Shown here: positions 26,885 to 35,610 of the stretch, piece by piece
Layout: every line of letters begins with the position of its first letter
How positions within the stretch are numbered: the first letter of the stretch is position 1
Source: SH-MAG3 sp035461245
Lineage (GTDB): Bacteria > Gemmatimonadota > Gemmatimonadetes > Longimicrobiales > RSA9
NCBI GenBank assembly: GCA_035461245.1
Contig: DATHVP010000143.1
Coordinates: 1-64,000 of the forward strand
DNA: 64,000 nucleotides
Direction of reading: 5' to 3'
Made by a program: the position numbers and the translations under genes
Notes under the pieces: model-generated
Seen by the model: the letters and a program-made list of their open reading frames with translations, nothing else
Database searches by the model: none
What the model was told of the DNA's origin: nothing

Positions 26885-28120
26885 ATGCCGAGCGAAAAGC
26901 ACCTGCGCTGCAGCTTCTGCGGCAAGTCGAAGGAGTCCGTCAAGAAGTTCATTTCGGGGCCTTCGGTCTACATCTGCAACGAGTGTGTTTCGCTCTGCAA
27001 CGAGATCCTCGCGGAGGAGGAGGAGCGCGAGGCGTCAGAGGCCGTTCCGCGCGTTCCCACGCCCCGTGAGATCAAGGACGTGCTGGACGAGTATGTCATC
27101 GGCCAGGAACGGGCGAAGCGGTCCCTGGCCGTGGCGGTCTACAACCACTACAAGCGGGTCAACCATCACGGCGTGCTGGACGACGTCGAGATTGACAAGT
27201 CCAACATCCTGCTCATCGGGCCCACGGGCGTCGGCAAGACATTGCTCGCCCAGACGCTGGCGCGGGTGCTCCAGGTCCCGTTCACCATCGCCGATGCCAC
27301 CACGCTGACGGAAGCGGGGTACGTCGGCGAGGACGTGGAAAACATCCTGGTGCGGCTGCTGCAGGCGGCGGACTTCAACATCGCCGAGTGCGAGCGCGGC
27401 ATCGTCTACATCGACGAGATCGACAAGATCGCCCGCAAGTCTGAGAACCCGAGCATCACCCGTGACGTTTCCGGTGAGGGGGTACAGCAGGCACTGCTGA
27501 AGATCCTGGAAGGCACCGTGGCGTCGGTACCGCCCCAGGGCGGCCGCAAGCATCCGCAGCAGGAGTACATCCAGATCAACACGCGCAACATCCTTTTCAT
27601 CTGTGGTGGCGCGTTCGACGGCCTCGAGAAGATCGTGGAGCAGCGCCGCGGTCGCAGCCGGATCGGTTTCGCTGACCCGGAGTTGCGGGACGAGGAGAAG
27701 GTGGAGCTGCTCCGCTCCGTGGAGCCGGAGGACATGCTGCGGTTCGGCCTCATTCCCGAACTGGTGGGTCGGCTGCCGGTACTCACCACGCTGGACGCGC
27801 TGGACGAGGGCGCGCTCATCCGGATCCTGCAGGAACCGAAGAACGCCCTCGTGAAGCAGTACGAGAAGATGTTCGAGCTGGAAGGCATCCGGCTGACGTT
27901 TGACATCGAGGCGATGGGCGCCATTGCCCGTAAGGCAATCGAACGCGGCACCGGCGCCCGCGGTCTGCGGGCCGTGCTCGAGGACGTCATGCGGGACGTG
28001 ATGTACGACGTGCCGTCACGCGATGACGTACGGGAGGTCGTGGTAACGAAGGAGTCGGTGTCGGACGCCATCCCGCCGCTGCTGGTGCTGCATGCGGAGG
28101 CGCGCAAGAAGGAAGCTTGA
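26885..28120 (+). CDS. clpX: ATP-dependent Clp protease ATP-binding subunit ClpX
   Basis: 411-aa AAA+ unfoldase that feeds ClpP. Zinc-binding domain with Cys9, Cys12, Cys31 and Cys34. Walker A GPTGVGKT (112-119), Walker B IVYIDEIDKI, and RGRSRIGF where the ClpP-binding IGF loop sits. Sensor 2 is GARGLRAVLE. Normal length. A GTAAAC repeat element begins 1 nt after its stop. Confidence 0.98.
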   Translation: MPSEKHLRCSFCGKSKESVKKFISGPSVYICNECVSLCNEILAEEEEREASEAVPRVPTPREIKDVLDEYVIGQERAKRSLAVAVYNHYKRVNHHGVLDDVEIDKSNILLIGPTGVGKTLLAQTLARVLQVPFTIADATTLTEAGYVGEDVENILVRLLQAADFNIAECERGIVYIDEIDKIARKSENPSITRDVSGEGVQQALLKILEGTVASVPPQGGRKHPQQEYIQINTRNILFICGGAFDGLEKIVEQRRGRSRIGFADPELRDEEKVELLRSVEPEDMLRFGLIPELVGRLPVLTTLDALDEGALIRILQEPKNALVKQYEKMFELEGIRLTFDIEAMGAIARKAIERGTGARGLRAVLEDVMRDVMYDVPSRDDVREVVVTKESVSDAIPPLLVLHAEARKKEA

Positions 28121-28121
28121 A

Positions 28122-28158
28122 GGGATCGGGATGGGGATCGTAAACGTAAACGTTTACG
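28122..28158 (+). repeat. GTAAAC repeat element, copy B (after clpX)
   Basis: GGGATCGGGAT plus an inserted GGGGATC, then GTAAAC units ending in the perfect 14-bp palindrome CGTAAAC/GTTTACG (28145-28158). Same orientation and nearly the same distance from the clpX stop as copy A from dnaK. Confidence 0.85.
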
Positions 28159-28164
28159 GATGAT

Positions 28165-28218
28165 GGCGGGAACGGCGGGATCGGCGGGACCGGCGGGAAC
28201 GGCGGGAATGGCGGGGAG
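28165..28218 (+). repeat. 9-bp tandem repeat before engB
   Basis: Six units of GGCGGGA plus two variable bases (AC, TC, CC, AC, AT, then a degenerate last unit), directly after repeat copy B and 26 bp before the engB TTG start. Copy number could vary by slippage. Confidence 0.8.
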
Positions 28219-28244
28219 GCGGGTAACCTGCGGGGGAGTGCGGA

Positions 28245-28859
28245 TTGAAGCTTAGATCAGTGGAGTTTGCCGGGGCCATCGGGCGTCCCGGCCAGGACCC
28301 GCCCGGGACGCTGCCACAGGTGGCGTTTGCCGGGCGTTCGAACGTCGGGAAGTCGAGCCTCATCAACCGGCTGCTGGATCGGCACCGCAAGCAGATCGCG
28401 CGGGTGTCGGGACAGCCGGGCAAGACGCAGGAGATCAACTTCTACCGGATCCGCGCCGACCTGAACGGCGAAGACGACGAATTCTTTCTGGTGGACCTGC
28501 CGGGTTATGGCTTTGCCCGTGCGCCAAAGCCCGTGCGGGAGGCATGGCGGCCGCTCATCGAGAGTTACCTGGGCCGTTCCGATGAGCTCATGGGCGTGGT
28601 GCAACTGATAGACTCGCGACACGACCCTACGCAGGACGACCTGCGCATGATTGAGTACCTGGCGGGGATCGGCATGCCGGCCCTCATCGTACTCACCAAG
28701 ATTGACAAGCTGAAGAACGCAGAGCGGGCTCGCAGAATCAGGACGGTGACCGCCCAGCTGGCCATCGAGGCGGACCAGATCGTGCCGTTCTCATCCACCA
28801 CAGGCGAAGGTCGGGACGAGCTGCTGGAGTCGTTGCGGCTACTGCTGGCCGGGGACTGA
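28245..28859 (+). CDS. engB: Ribosome biogenesis GTP-binding protein EngB/YsxC
   Basis: 204-aa GTPase needed for 50S assembly. G1 GRSNVGKSS (30-38), G3 DLPGYGFA, G4 TKID and G5 FSS are intact, with QPGKTQEINFY as the switch 1 region. The start is TTG at 28245 with GGGGAG 8 nt upstream; no better start gives a full N-terminus. It follows the repeat region after clpX. Confidence 0.95.
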   Translation: MKLRSVEFAGAIGRPGQDPPGTLPQVAFAGRSNVGKSSLINRLLDRHRKQIARVSGQPGKTQEINFYRIRADLNGEDDEFFLVDLPGYGFARAPKPVREAWRPLIESYLGRSDELMGVVQLIDSRHDPTQDDLRMIEYLAGIGMPALIVLTKIDKLKNAERARRIRTVTAQLAIEADQIVPFSSTTGEGRDELLESLRLLLAGD

Positions 28860-28958
28860 CCGCGCGGGCGGAGTCCCGGGGGAACGCCCCTGACGCAGAG
28901 TGCGCGGCGGGATCCCGGCCGCCGCCCCCGCCACGACGCCCGCGACCGGCCGCAGCAG

Positions 28959-30656
28959 CTACAGCGGGATCTCGTATTCCTTGATCTTCCGATAGAGCGT
29001 GCGCTCCCCCATGCCCAGCATCTCCGCCGCCCTGCGTCGGTTGCCTGCGACTTCCCGGAGGGCGGCGAGGATGGCGTTCTTCTCCAGGTCGGCGATGGTC
29101 ATGCCTGGCCGGAAGACGACGACTTCGTGCTCCGCGTCCAGCTCCTCGGGCGTCGGCTCGGGTTCCACGTCCTCGATGTGGCGAGGGCCGGCGTAGGCGC
29201 CGCCTCCGCTGCCACCAATGACGGCGGCATACGGGTCCGGCGTCGGCAGCGGCTGGCGGGCCAGCCCCGCTGGCGCGTACGTCGTGTGGTACGCGCCGGT
29301 GTCGCGGGACAGACCGTCCCGGGGCGCGGCGGCCGGCGGCGGCAGCGGCACAGGCATGTAGACCGGTGGCAGGTCCGTCCTGCTGCGCCGATAGTTCTCG
29401 AACTGGTGCCGCAGGTCCTCAACATCCATGCGAAGCTGCATGAGCGTGTGGAAGATGAACTCCAGTTCCGGCGGCGTGCCCTGGCCGTCGGCGCTGGCAG
29501 GCCTGCCCAGCGGGACGGGCAGCAGGCGGGAGCGGCCGCGAGCGTCCCGGATCTCCCGGGGGATGTCCTCCGGCCGGATCACGCGGCCCGGCGCCAGCAC
29601 GACCATGGACTCGATGAGGTTCTTCAGTTCCCGCACGTTGCCGGGCCAGTCGTAACCAATGAGGATGGACATGGCCTCCGGCGAGATTGCAATCTTCGGC
29701 CGGTCGTGGGCGGTGCTCGCCTCCAGGATGAAGCTGTCCACCAGGAGCGGAATATCGTCGCGCCGCTGGCGCAGGGGCGGAAGCTCGATGTTCAGGACGT
29801 TGAGCCGGAAGTAGAGGTCGCGGCGGAACCGGTTGTGCTCCACGAGTTCGCGCAGCGGCTGGTTCGTGGCGGCGATCACACGGACGTCCACGTTGATCTC
29901 CGTCTCGCCACCCAATCGCCGGAAGCTCTGCTCCTCCAGCGCGCGCAGCAGCTTGGTCTGCGTGCCCAGTGGCATCTCGCCGATCTCGTCCAGGAACAGC
30001 GTGCCCTTGTGCGCCAGTTCGAAGAATCCCTTGCGCTGGCCGATGGCCCCCGTGAACGCGCCCTTCTCGTGACCGAACAGCTCCGCTTCCAGGAGCGTTT
30101 CGGGCAGCGCCGCCACGTTGGTGGCGATGAACGGGCGATGGCGGCGCTGCGACAGCGCGTGGATGCCGCGGGCGACGCGTTCCTTGCCGGTCCCGCTCTC
30201 GCCGGTGATGAGGACCGTGGAAGTCACGGGCGCAATCTGGACAATCCGCTCGAGCGTCTCGACCATGGCGTCCGTCTCGCCGACAATGCCCGTCAGCCGA
30301 CGCAGCCGGGCCCTGTCCAAGAGCCGCCGGCCGATGAGCAGGATCTCACTCGGATCGACAGGCTTGGCCATTGCCTCGCTGAGACCCAGCCGCTGACGGG
30401 CGTCACTCATGACTGCTGCCTCGCTGTCGAACAGGCCGATGACGGGCACCCCGGCGCCAGCGGCCTCGCGGCCGAGGCGCCGTGCCTGCTTTTCGTCCAG
30501 CCCGCCGGTAAGGATGAGCAGGGCGGCGTCGGGGACGTCACCGACTCGCTCGCCGGGCGTAAGCAACTCCGTCTCGAAGCCGTCGTCGCGAAACGCGTCC
30601 CGCAGCCTTACGGCCGGCTCCAGATCCTGCGTGGTTATGAGTACAGTCTCAGCCAT
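28959..30656 (-). CDS. Sigma54-dependent activator with degenerate receiver domain
   Basis: 565 aa. Residues 1-115 have a receiver-like fold, but the phospho-acceptor aspartate is replaced (LLILTGG, Thr50) and the N-terminal acidic pair is missing; Lys98 (AKPVD) is kept. The AAA+ domain has Walker A GESGTGKE (152-159), intact GAFTGA (199-204), and LFLDEIGEMP. A ~120-residue Pro-rich linker leads to a Fis-type helix-turn-helix (NRRRAAEMLGMGERTLYRKI). ATG 30656 lies 16 nt after moaB. There is no paired kinase, so control is probably not by phosphorylation. Confidence 0.9.
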   Translation of the reverse strand: MAETVLITTQDLEPAVRLRDAFRDDGFETELLTPGERVGDVPDAALLILTGGLDEKQARRLGREAAGAGVPVIGLFDSEAAVMSDARQRLGLSEAMAKPVDPSEILLIGRRLLDRARLRRLTGIVGETDAMVETLERIVQIAPVTSTVLITGESGTGKERVARGIHALSQRRHRPFIATNVAALPETLLEAELFGHEKGAFTGAIGQRKGFFELAHKGTLFLDEIGEMPLGTQTKLLRALEEQSFRRLGGETEINVDVRVIAATNQPLRELVEHNRFRRDLYFRLNVLNIELPPLRQRRDDIPLLVDSFILEASTAHDRPKIAISPEAMSILIGYDWPGNVRELKNLIESMVVLAPGRVIRPEDIPREIRDARGRSRLLPVPLGRPASADGQGTPPELEFIFHTLMQLRMDVEDLRHQFENYRRSRTDLPPVYMPVPLPPPAAAPRDGLSRDTGAYHTTYAPAGLARQPLPTPDPYAAVIGGSGGGAYAGPRHIEDVEPEPTPEELDAEHEVVVFRPGMTIADLEKNAILAALREVAGNRRRAAEMLGMGERTLYRKIKEYEIPL

Positions 30657-30672
30657 TGCCCTCGTCAGCAGG

Positions 30673-31245
30673 TCAGCCGGTTTGACCGGCAGCGTCGTCC
30701 AATGCGCCGTCCTGCGCGTCGCCGACGCCGCCGGCAGCATGATCGTGTCGTCCTGTCTCGATACCACGCAGCAGTTGCACGGCGTGGTCAAGGATTCCGT
30801 CCAGGACCTCCAGCCCGTCCTGCACGGCACCAGGGCCGCCAGGCAGGTTCACAATGAACGTGTCGCCGCGCGTGCCGGCAACTCCGCGGGACAATGCCGC
30901 GTACGGCGTCTTGCGGTAGCCCGCGCCACGGATCCGCTCCGCCACGCCGGGCGCCTCCCGGTGCAGCACGTCCAGCGTTGCTTCCGGCGTCACGTCCCGC
31001 ATGGTCAGTCCCGTTCCGCCGGTGGTGATGACCACGTCAGCCCCGGCTTCATCGGCCAGCCGCTCCAGTTCTTCACGGATGGCGTCCCGGTCATCGGAAA
31101 CGACGGCGTGCTCAACCAGCTCCGCGCCACGTGCCCGTACCCACTCCACGATACCCACGCCCGTCTTGTCGTCCCGCGTGCCCGCGCTCACCCCGTCGGA
31201 CACGGTGAGAACGGCAATGCGCGGGGCCGGCATGTCCACGGCCAT
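30673..31245 (-). CDS. MoaB/MogA family molybdopterin protein
   Basis: 190 aa, MoCF_biosynth fold. AVLTVSDGVSAGTRDDKTG, VSDDRDAIREEL, VVITTGGTGLTMRDVTPEA and NLPGGPGAVQDGLE are the substrate-binding parts seen in MoaB and Mog, which adenylate molybdopterin. There is a ~25-residue hydrophilic tail. No other molybdenum cofactor gene is in the window. It sits between gcvT (9-nt gap) and the sigma54 activator. Confidence 0.9.
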   Translation of the reverse strand: MAVDMPAPRIAVLTVSDGVSAGTRDDKTGVGIVEWVRARGAELVEHAVVSDDRDAIREELERLADEAGADVVITTGGTGLTMRDVTPEATLDVLHREAPGVAERIRGAGYRKTPYAALSRGVAGTRGDTFIVNLPGGPGAVQDGLEVLDGILDHAVQLLRGIETGRHDHAAGGVGDAQDGALDDAAGQTG

Positions 31246-31254
31246 GATCCTACC

Positions 31255-32364
31255 TCACTTCCGGACTGAGCCGTCCGTGTAGAACGGTGGTCGCACGATC
31301 TCGGCGGGGATCGCCTTGTCGCGGACCATGATCTCAATGGGCGTGCCCGCCTTCGCGGCAGCCACGGGCACATAGCACATGCCCACCCCCTGTTGCAGCA
31401 TCGGGCTCACGATGCCGCTGGTCACCACGCCGGCAGGCTCACCATTTACCCGCACCTCATAGCCGTGACGAGGGAAGCCGCGCTCCTTGCAGATGAAGCC
31501 GGCAAGACGCTGTTCCACGCCACGTTCCTTCGCCTGCGCGATGGCGTCGCGGCCGACGAACTCGCCCTTGTCCATCTTCGTGATCCAGGCCAGCCCCGCC
31601 TCCAGCGGGTTACGCTGCTCGTCCATGTCATTGCCATAGAGGGCGTACCCCATCTCCAGTCGCAGCGAGTCGCGGGCGCCGAGGCCGGCGGGCAGCAGGC
31701 CGTCCTGCGCGCCCACCTCCAGCAGCCGCTGCCAGACCTGCACCGTCCCGTCCGCGGGCAGGTACAGTTCGAAGCCATCCTCGCCGGTGTAGCCCGTACG
31801 GCTGATGACGGCCTCGATGTTCGCTACACGGCCTTCGGCGAAATGATAGTACGCGATGCTGTCCAGGTCGTGGTCTGTCAGCCGCGCGAGGATCTGCTGC
31901 GCCCTCGGTCCCTGCAGCGCGATGAGGCCGGTGCGTTCCGAATCGTCGGTCAACGTCGTGCCGAACCGCTCAGCGTACTGTTCGATCCACTCCCGGTCCC
32001 TGTCAATGTTTGACGCATTGACGACGACCATGTAGTGATCGTCAAACCGGTAGACGATGCAGTCGTCGAGGATCCCGCCGTCGTCCCGGCAGATGGCGGA
32101 GTACTGGGCCTGGCCGACGGCGAGCTTTGAGACGTCATTGGTCGTGACGAACTGCAGGAACCCCAGCGCGTCCCCACCGCGGATATCGAACTCACCCATG
32201 TGGGACACGTCGAACATGCCGGCAGCACTGCGCACGGCCTGGTGCTCGGCGATGATGCCCGCCGGATACTGCACGGGCATCTCGTACCCCGCAAAGGGCA
32301 CGATCTTTCCGCCCAGCCGCTGGTGTTCCTCGTACAGAGGTGTCCGCTTCAACGTCTCCGCCAT
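31255..32364 (-). CDS. gcvT: Glycine cleavage system T protein (aminomethyltransferase)
   Basis: 369 aa, transfers the aminomethyl carbon to tetrahydrofolate. TPLYEEHQRLGGKIVPFAGYEMPVQY at the start, MFDVSHMGEFDIRG, GYTGEDGFELYLP and LRLEMGYALYGND are hallmark segments, including the folate-binding aspartate region. Its ATG overlaps the argF stop by one base (TAATG). The gcvH and gcvP genes are not in this window. Confidence 0.95.
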   Translation of the reverse strand: MAETLKRTPLYEEHQRLGGKIVPFAGYEMPVQYPAGIIAEHQAVRSAAGMFDVSHMGEFDIRGGDALGFLQFVTTNDVSKLAVGQAQYSAICRDDGGILDDCIVYRFDDHYMVVVNASNIDRDREWIEQYAERFGTTLTDDSERTGLIALQGPRAQQILARLTDHDLDSIAYYHFAEGRVANIEAVISRTGYTGEDGFELYLPADGTVQVWQRLLEVGAQDGLLPAGLGARDSLRLEMGYALYGNDMDEQRNPLEAGLAWITKMDKGEFVGRDAIAQAKERGVEQRLAGFICKERGFPRHGYEVRVNGEPAGVVTSGIVSPMLQQGVGMCYVPVAAAKAGTPIEIMVRDKAIPAEIVRPPFYTDGSVRK

Positions 32365-33269
32365 TACTTCCCTCCCATGAGTCGAACCATGATCGCCTTC
32401 TGCACGTGAAGCCGGTTCTCGGCCTCGTCGAAGACGCGGGACTGGGGCCCCTCGATTACGCCGTCACTGACTTCCTCGCCGCGATGCGCCGGCAGACAGT
32501 GCAGGAAGATGGCATGACTCTCGGCCAGGCCCATCAGGTCGTCATCCACATGATAACCGGCGAACGCCTTCATCCGGGCCTCCGTCTCCTCTTCCTGCCC
32601 CATGGACGTCCAGACGTCCGTGTTGACGACGTCGGCGCCGGCAACGGCCTCGCGGGGATCCGACGTGACGACGATGCTCGTTGCCCCCCGGGCCCGCTCC
32701 AGGATCTCCGGGTCCGGCCGGTAACCTTCAGGACAGGCCAGGCGCAACTCGAAGCCGAACCGGTAGGCCGCATTCAGCCACGAGTTCGCCATGTTGTTGC
32801 CGTCGCCCACCCACGCCACCTTCCGGTCGCTGAGGTCGGTGCCGAAGTTCTCCTGGATGGTCATGACGTCCGCCATGATCTGGCACGGGTGCAGCAGGTC
32901 CGTCAGTCCGTTGATGACGGGAACCGTCGCCACACTGGCCAGCTCCTGGACGTTCTCGTGGCCGAACGTGCGGATCATGATGCCGTCCACGTAGCGGGAA
33001 AGGACCCGCGCCATGTCGCGGATGGGCTCGCCCCGGCCGAGCTGGATGTCCCGTGACGACAGGAACAGGGCGTGGCCGCCCAGCTGGAACGTGCCCACCT
33101 CGAACGAGACACGGGTACGGGTGGAACTCTTCTCGAAGATCATGGCCAGCGTCCGCCCGGCCAGCGGCTTGTCCGTGTAGTGGCCGCCCTTGAGCTGATG
33201 GGCCAGCTCGAGGATTGAGTAGAGCTCGTTCCTCTCGAAATCGGGTATCGCCAGGAAATCGCGTTTCAT
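32364..33269 (-). CDS. argF: Ornithine carbamoyltransferase
   Basis: 301 aa. The carbamoyl phosphate motif is SSTRTR (48-53), with HPCQ and the ornithine-binding HCLPAHRGEEV near residue 257. FLSSRDIQLGRGEPIRDMARVLSRY is typical of OTC and differs from the N-acetyl/N-succinyl variants, though these cannot be ruled out fully. It makes citrulline for arginine synthesis. It starts just beside repeat copy C and leads a four-gene set argF-gcvT-moaB-activator. Confidence 0.92.
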   Translation of the reverse strand: MKRDFLAIPDFERNELYSILELAHQLKGGHYTDKPLAGRTLAMIFEKSSTRTRVSFEVGTFQLGGHALFLSSRDIQLGRGEPIRDMARVLSRYVDGIMIRTFGHENVQELASVATVPVINGLTDLLHPCQIMADVMTIQENFGTDLSDRKVAWVGDGNNMANSWLNAAYRFGFELRLACPEGYRPDPEILERARGATSIVVTSDPREAVAGADVVNTDVWTSMGQEEETEARMKAFAGYHVDDDLMGLAESHAIFLHCLPAHRGEEVSDGVIEGPQSRVFDEAENRLHVQKAIMVRLMGGK

Positions 33270-33282
33270 CGTTAACAGACTC

Positions 33283-33401
33283 GGGATCGGGATCGTAAAC
33301 GTAAACGTAAACGGGATCGTTCAGGAACGGGGTCGGGTCGGGAACGGGTTCGTAACGTTTACGTTGAACGTTTACGTTTACGGTCCCGTTCCCGGATTCG
33401 T
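33283..33401. repeat. GTAAAC repeat element, copy C (inverted pair after hslU)
   Basis: Fills the gap between the hslU stop and the argF start. The + strand has GGGATCGGGATC plus three GTAAAC units at 33283-33311; the right end has the inverse, CGTTTACGTTTACGG (33369-33383) then TCCCGTTCCC. Read on the hslU strand, the element again opens with a GGGAAC/GGGACC head and GTAAAC units right after the stop. The two ends can pair as one long imperfect hairpin. GGAACGGG and GGGTCGGG repeats fill the centre. Confidence 0.85.
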
Positions 33402-34889
33402 TCACAGTATGTACTTCCTCAGGTCCTCGTCCTCGACGATGCTCTTCAGCTTGTCACGGACGTGGGTTGCGTCAATGGTTATGGCCGCCTCGCCGGATTC
33501 CGGCAGGTCGAACAGGATTTCGTCCAGCAGTTTCGTCAGTACGGTGTGCAACCGGCGTGCGCCGATATTCTCCATCCTGCTGTTGACGTCGGCGGCGATG
33601 CGCGCGATCTCGCGTATGGCATCCTCCTCGAAGCTCAGCTTGACGCTCTCGGCACCGATGAGCGCCTGATACTGGCGGGTCAGTGCGTTGCGCGGCTCGG
33701 TCAGGATGCGCACGAAGTCGGCTTCCGTGAGCGGCTTGAGCTCTACGCGGATGGGGAACCGGCCCTGCAGCTCCGGGATCAGGTCACTGGGCTTCGAGAC
33801 GTGGAACGCGCCGGCTGCGACGAACAGGATGTGGTCCGTCCGGATCATCCCGTACTTCGTCGCGACCGTGCTGCCCTCGACGATGGGCAACAGGTCCCGC
33901 TGCACGCCCTCGCGGCTCACGTCCGGACCGCTGGCGCCGCGTTCACCGGCGACCTTGTCGATTTCGTCCAGGAAAATGATGCCCATGTCCTCGGCCCGCT
34001 CGAGGGCCTCGTTCACCACCTCATCCATGTCTACGAGCTTGTCCAGCTCGTCCTGCAGCAGGATGCGGCGGGCCTCACCGACGCTGACCGTGCGCCGCTT
34101 TGTCCGCTTCGGCATCATGTCCTGCAGCATCTCGGTAATGTTGTCCATGCCCTCGGCGCCCATGGGAAGCATCATGTTCTCCATGGGGGTGGACTGCTTC
34201 ACCTCGACGTCCACCTTGCGGTCCTCGAGCTTGCCGTCCCGGAGCAGCGTACGCAGCTTTTCCCGTGTGCGCTCACGGCGCTCACGGACACGCCCTTCAT
34301 CGTCGCCATCCTGCGGCGGGTCTTCCCGCGTCCAGCCGTCGCTGCCGACGACGAAGGCGCGGGGCCTGTCCCCGGGCTGGGGCTGGCCTGCAGGCGACGG
34401 CTGCTGGGGCGGAGGGGGCAGCAGGAGGTCCAGGAGCCGCTCCTCCACCATGCCCTGCGCGGCCTCCTCGACATCCGCCTCACGTTCCTCACGGACCATG
34501 TTCACGGCCACATCCACCAGGTCACGGACCATCGACTCGACGTCACGCCCGACGTACCCGACTTCCGTGAACTTCGACGCCTCCACCTTCACGAATGGCG
34601 CGCCCGCCAGGCGCGCCAGGCGACGGGCAATTTCCGTCTTGCCGACGCCCGTGGGACCTATGAGGATGATGTTGTTGGGCATGATCTCCTCCCGGAGATC
34701 ATCCTCCACCTTCTGCCGCCGCCAGCGGTTGCGCAACGCAATCGCCACAGCCCGCTTCGCATCGTTCTGGCCGACGATGTACTTGTCCAGTTCCGACACC
34801 ACCTGCCGGGGAGTCAGCTCCTCGAGCCAGTCCTCCGCCGGCGCTTCCGCCGCGTTGTCTGCGGGGGCCCGTCCGTTGTCCGTTTCCAT
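33402..34889 (-). CDS. hslU: HslU, ATPase subunit of the HslUV protease
   Basis: 495-aa AAA+ unfoldase. Walker A GPTGVGKT (78-85), followed by FVKVEASKFTEVGYVGRDVESM, the I-domain (about 110-270, with a Pro-rich stretch LLLPPPPQQPSP), Walker B IIFLDEIDKVAGE and sensor residues. The C-terminus RKYIL is the tail that docks on and activates HslV. Somewhat longer than E. coli HslU because of the I-domain. It starts 35 bp after hslV. Confidence 0.97.
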   Translation of the reverse strand: METDNGRAPADNAAEAPAEDWLEELTPRQVVSELDKYIVGQNDAKRAVAIALRNRWRRQKVEDDLREEIMPNNIILIGPTGVGKTEIARRLARLAGAPFVKVEASKFTEVGYVGRDVESMVRDLVDVAVNMVREEREADVEEAAQGMVEERLLDLLLPPPPQQPSPAGQPQPGDRPRAFVVGSDGWTREDPPQDGDDEGRVRERRERTREKLRTLLRDGKLEDRKVDVEVKQSTPMENMMLPMGAEGMDNITEMLQDMMPKRTKRRTVSVGEARRILLQDELDKLVDMDEVVNEALERAEDMGIIFLDEIDKVAGERGASGPDVSREGVQRDLLPIVEGSTVATKYGMIRTDHILFVAAGAFHVSKPSDLIPELQGRFPIRVELKPLTEADFVRILTEPRNALTRQYQALIGAESVKLSFEEDAIREIARIAADVNSRMENIGARRLHTVLTKLLDEILFDLPESGEAAITIDATHVRDKLKSIVEDEDLRKYIL

Positions 34890-34924
34890 GTCTACTGCCC
34901 TTCCCGGGCGGACTCAGCGCGCTG

Positions 34925-35473
34925 CTAGTCCAGCTCCAGTACCGTGATGTGCTGGTTCGTATAGATGCAGATGTCGCCGGCGATCTCAAGGGCGCGCCGG
35001 ACAATCGTCTTCGCGTCCAGTGGCGACGACTCCTTCAGGGCCCGCGCCGCCGCCAGCGCATAGCCGCCGCCGCTGCCAATGGCCGCCACCTCGTCGTCCG
35101 GTTCGATGACATTGCCGTCTCCGCTGATAACGAAAAGATGGTCCTGGTCAGCCACCGCCAGCAGTGCCTCCAGCCGCCGCAGGAACCGGTCGGTGCGCCA
35201 CTCCTTCGCCAGCTCCACAGCCGCCTTGGGCAGGTTGCCGGGGTAGCGCTCCAGTTTCTCCTCGAACTTCTCGAACAGCGTGAACGCATCCGCCACCGAG
35301 CCGGCGAACCCCGCCAGGATCCGGCCGTCCCTCAGCTTGCGTACCTTCAGCGCCGAGCCCTTCATCACCGTGTCGCCCAGCGTGACCTGACCGTCCCCAC
35401 CCAGTGCCACACGCCCATTGTGCCGCACGGCCACAATGGTGGTGGCCATCATTTTACCGTCGTCGTGCCTCAA
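34925..35473 (-). CDS. hslV: HslV, peptidase subunit of the HslUV protease
   Basis: 182-aa N-terminal threonine hydrolase. The mature catalytic threonine should be Thr11 in ATTIVAVRHNG, exposed by removing a short propeptide. VALGGDGQVTLGDTVMKG, GFAGSVADAFTLFE and GDICIYTN are diagnostic. I chose TTG 35473 because GGGAGG lies 5 nt upstream; ATG 35452 or 35449 give a shorter propeptide but have no Shine-Dalgarno. Operon with hslU. Confidence 0.95.
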   Translation of the reverse strand: MRHDDGKMMATTIVAVRHNGRVALGGDGQVTLGDTVMKGSALKVRKLRDGRILAGFAGSVADAFTLFEKFEEKLERYPGNLPKAAVELAKEWRTDRFLRRLEALLAVADQDHLFVISGDGNVIEPDDEVAAIGSGGGYALAAARALKESSPLDAKTIVRRALEIAGDICIYTNQHITVLELD

Positions 35474-35610
35474 ATCTGCCTCCCTCCCGGCCGGGACTGG
35501 CCGGAAACCTGCCGAATTTACAGGAGTCAGGGGGCCGGCGCGAGACACGCCGTCGTTGTATACTGTCCCGGGGACACGAAACCGACGGGAATTCTGCATA
35601 TGGAGGCGGA

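Noticed and set aside
20258..33401. Reading frames with NVNVNV or VYVYVYD patterns across the GTAAAC repeats
   Set aside because: They only translate the 6-bp repeat units. They lack start signals and overlap intergenic elements, so they are not proteins.
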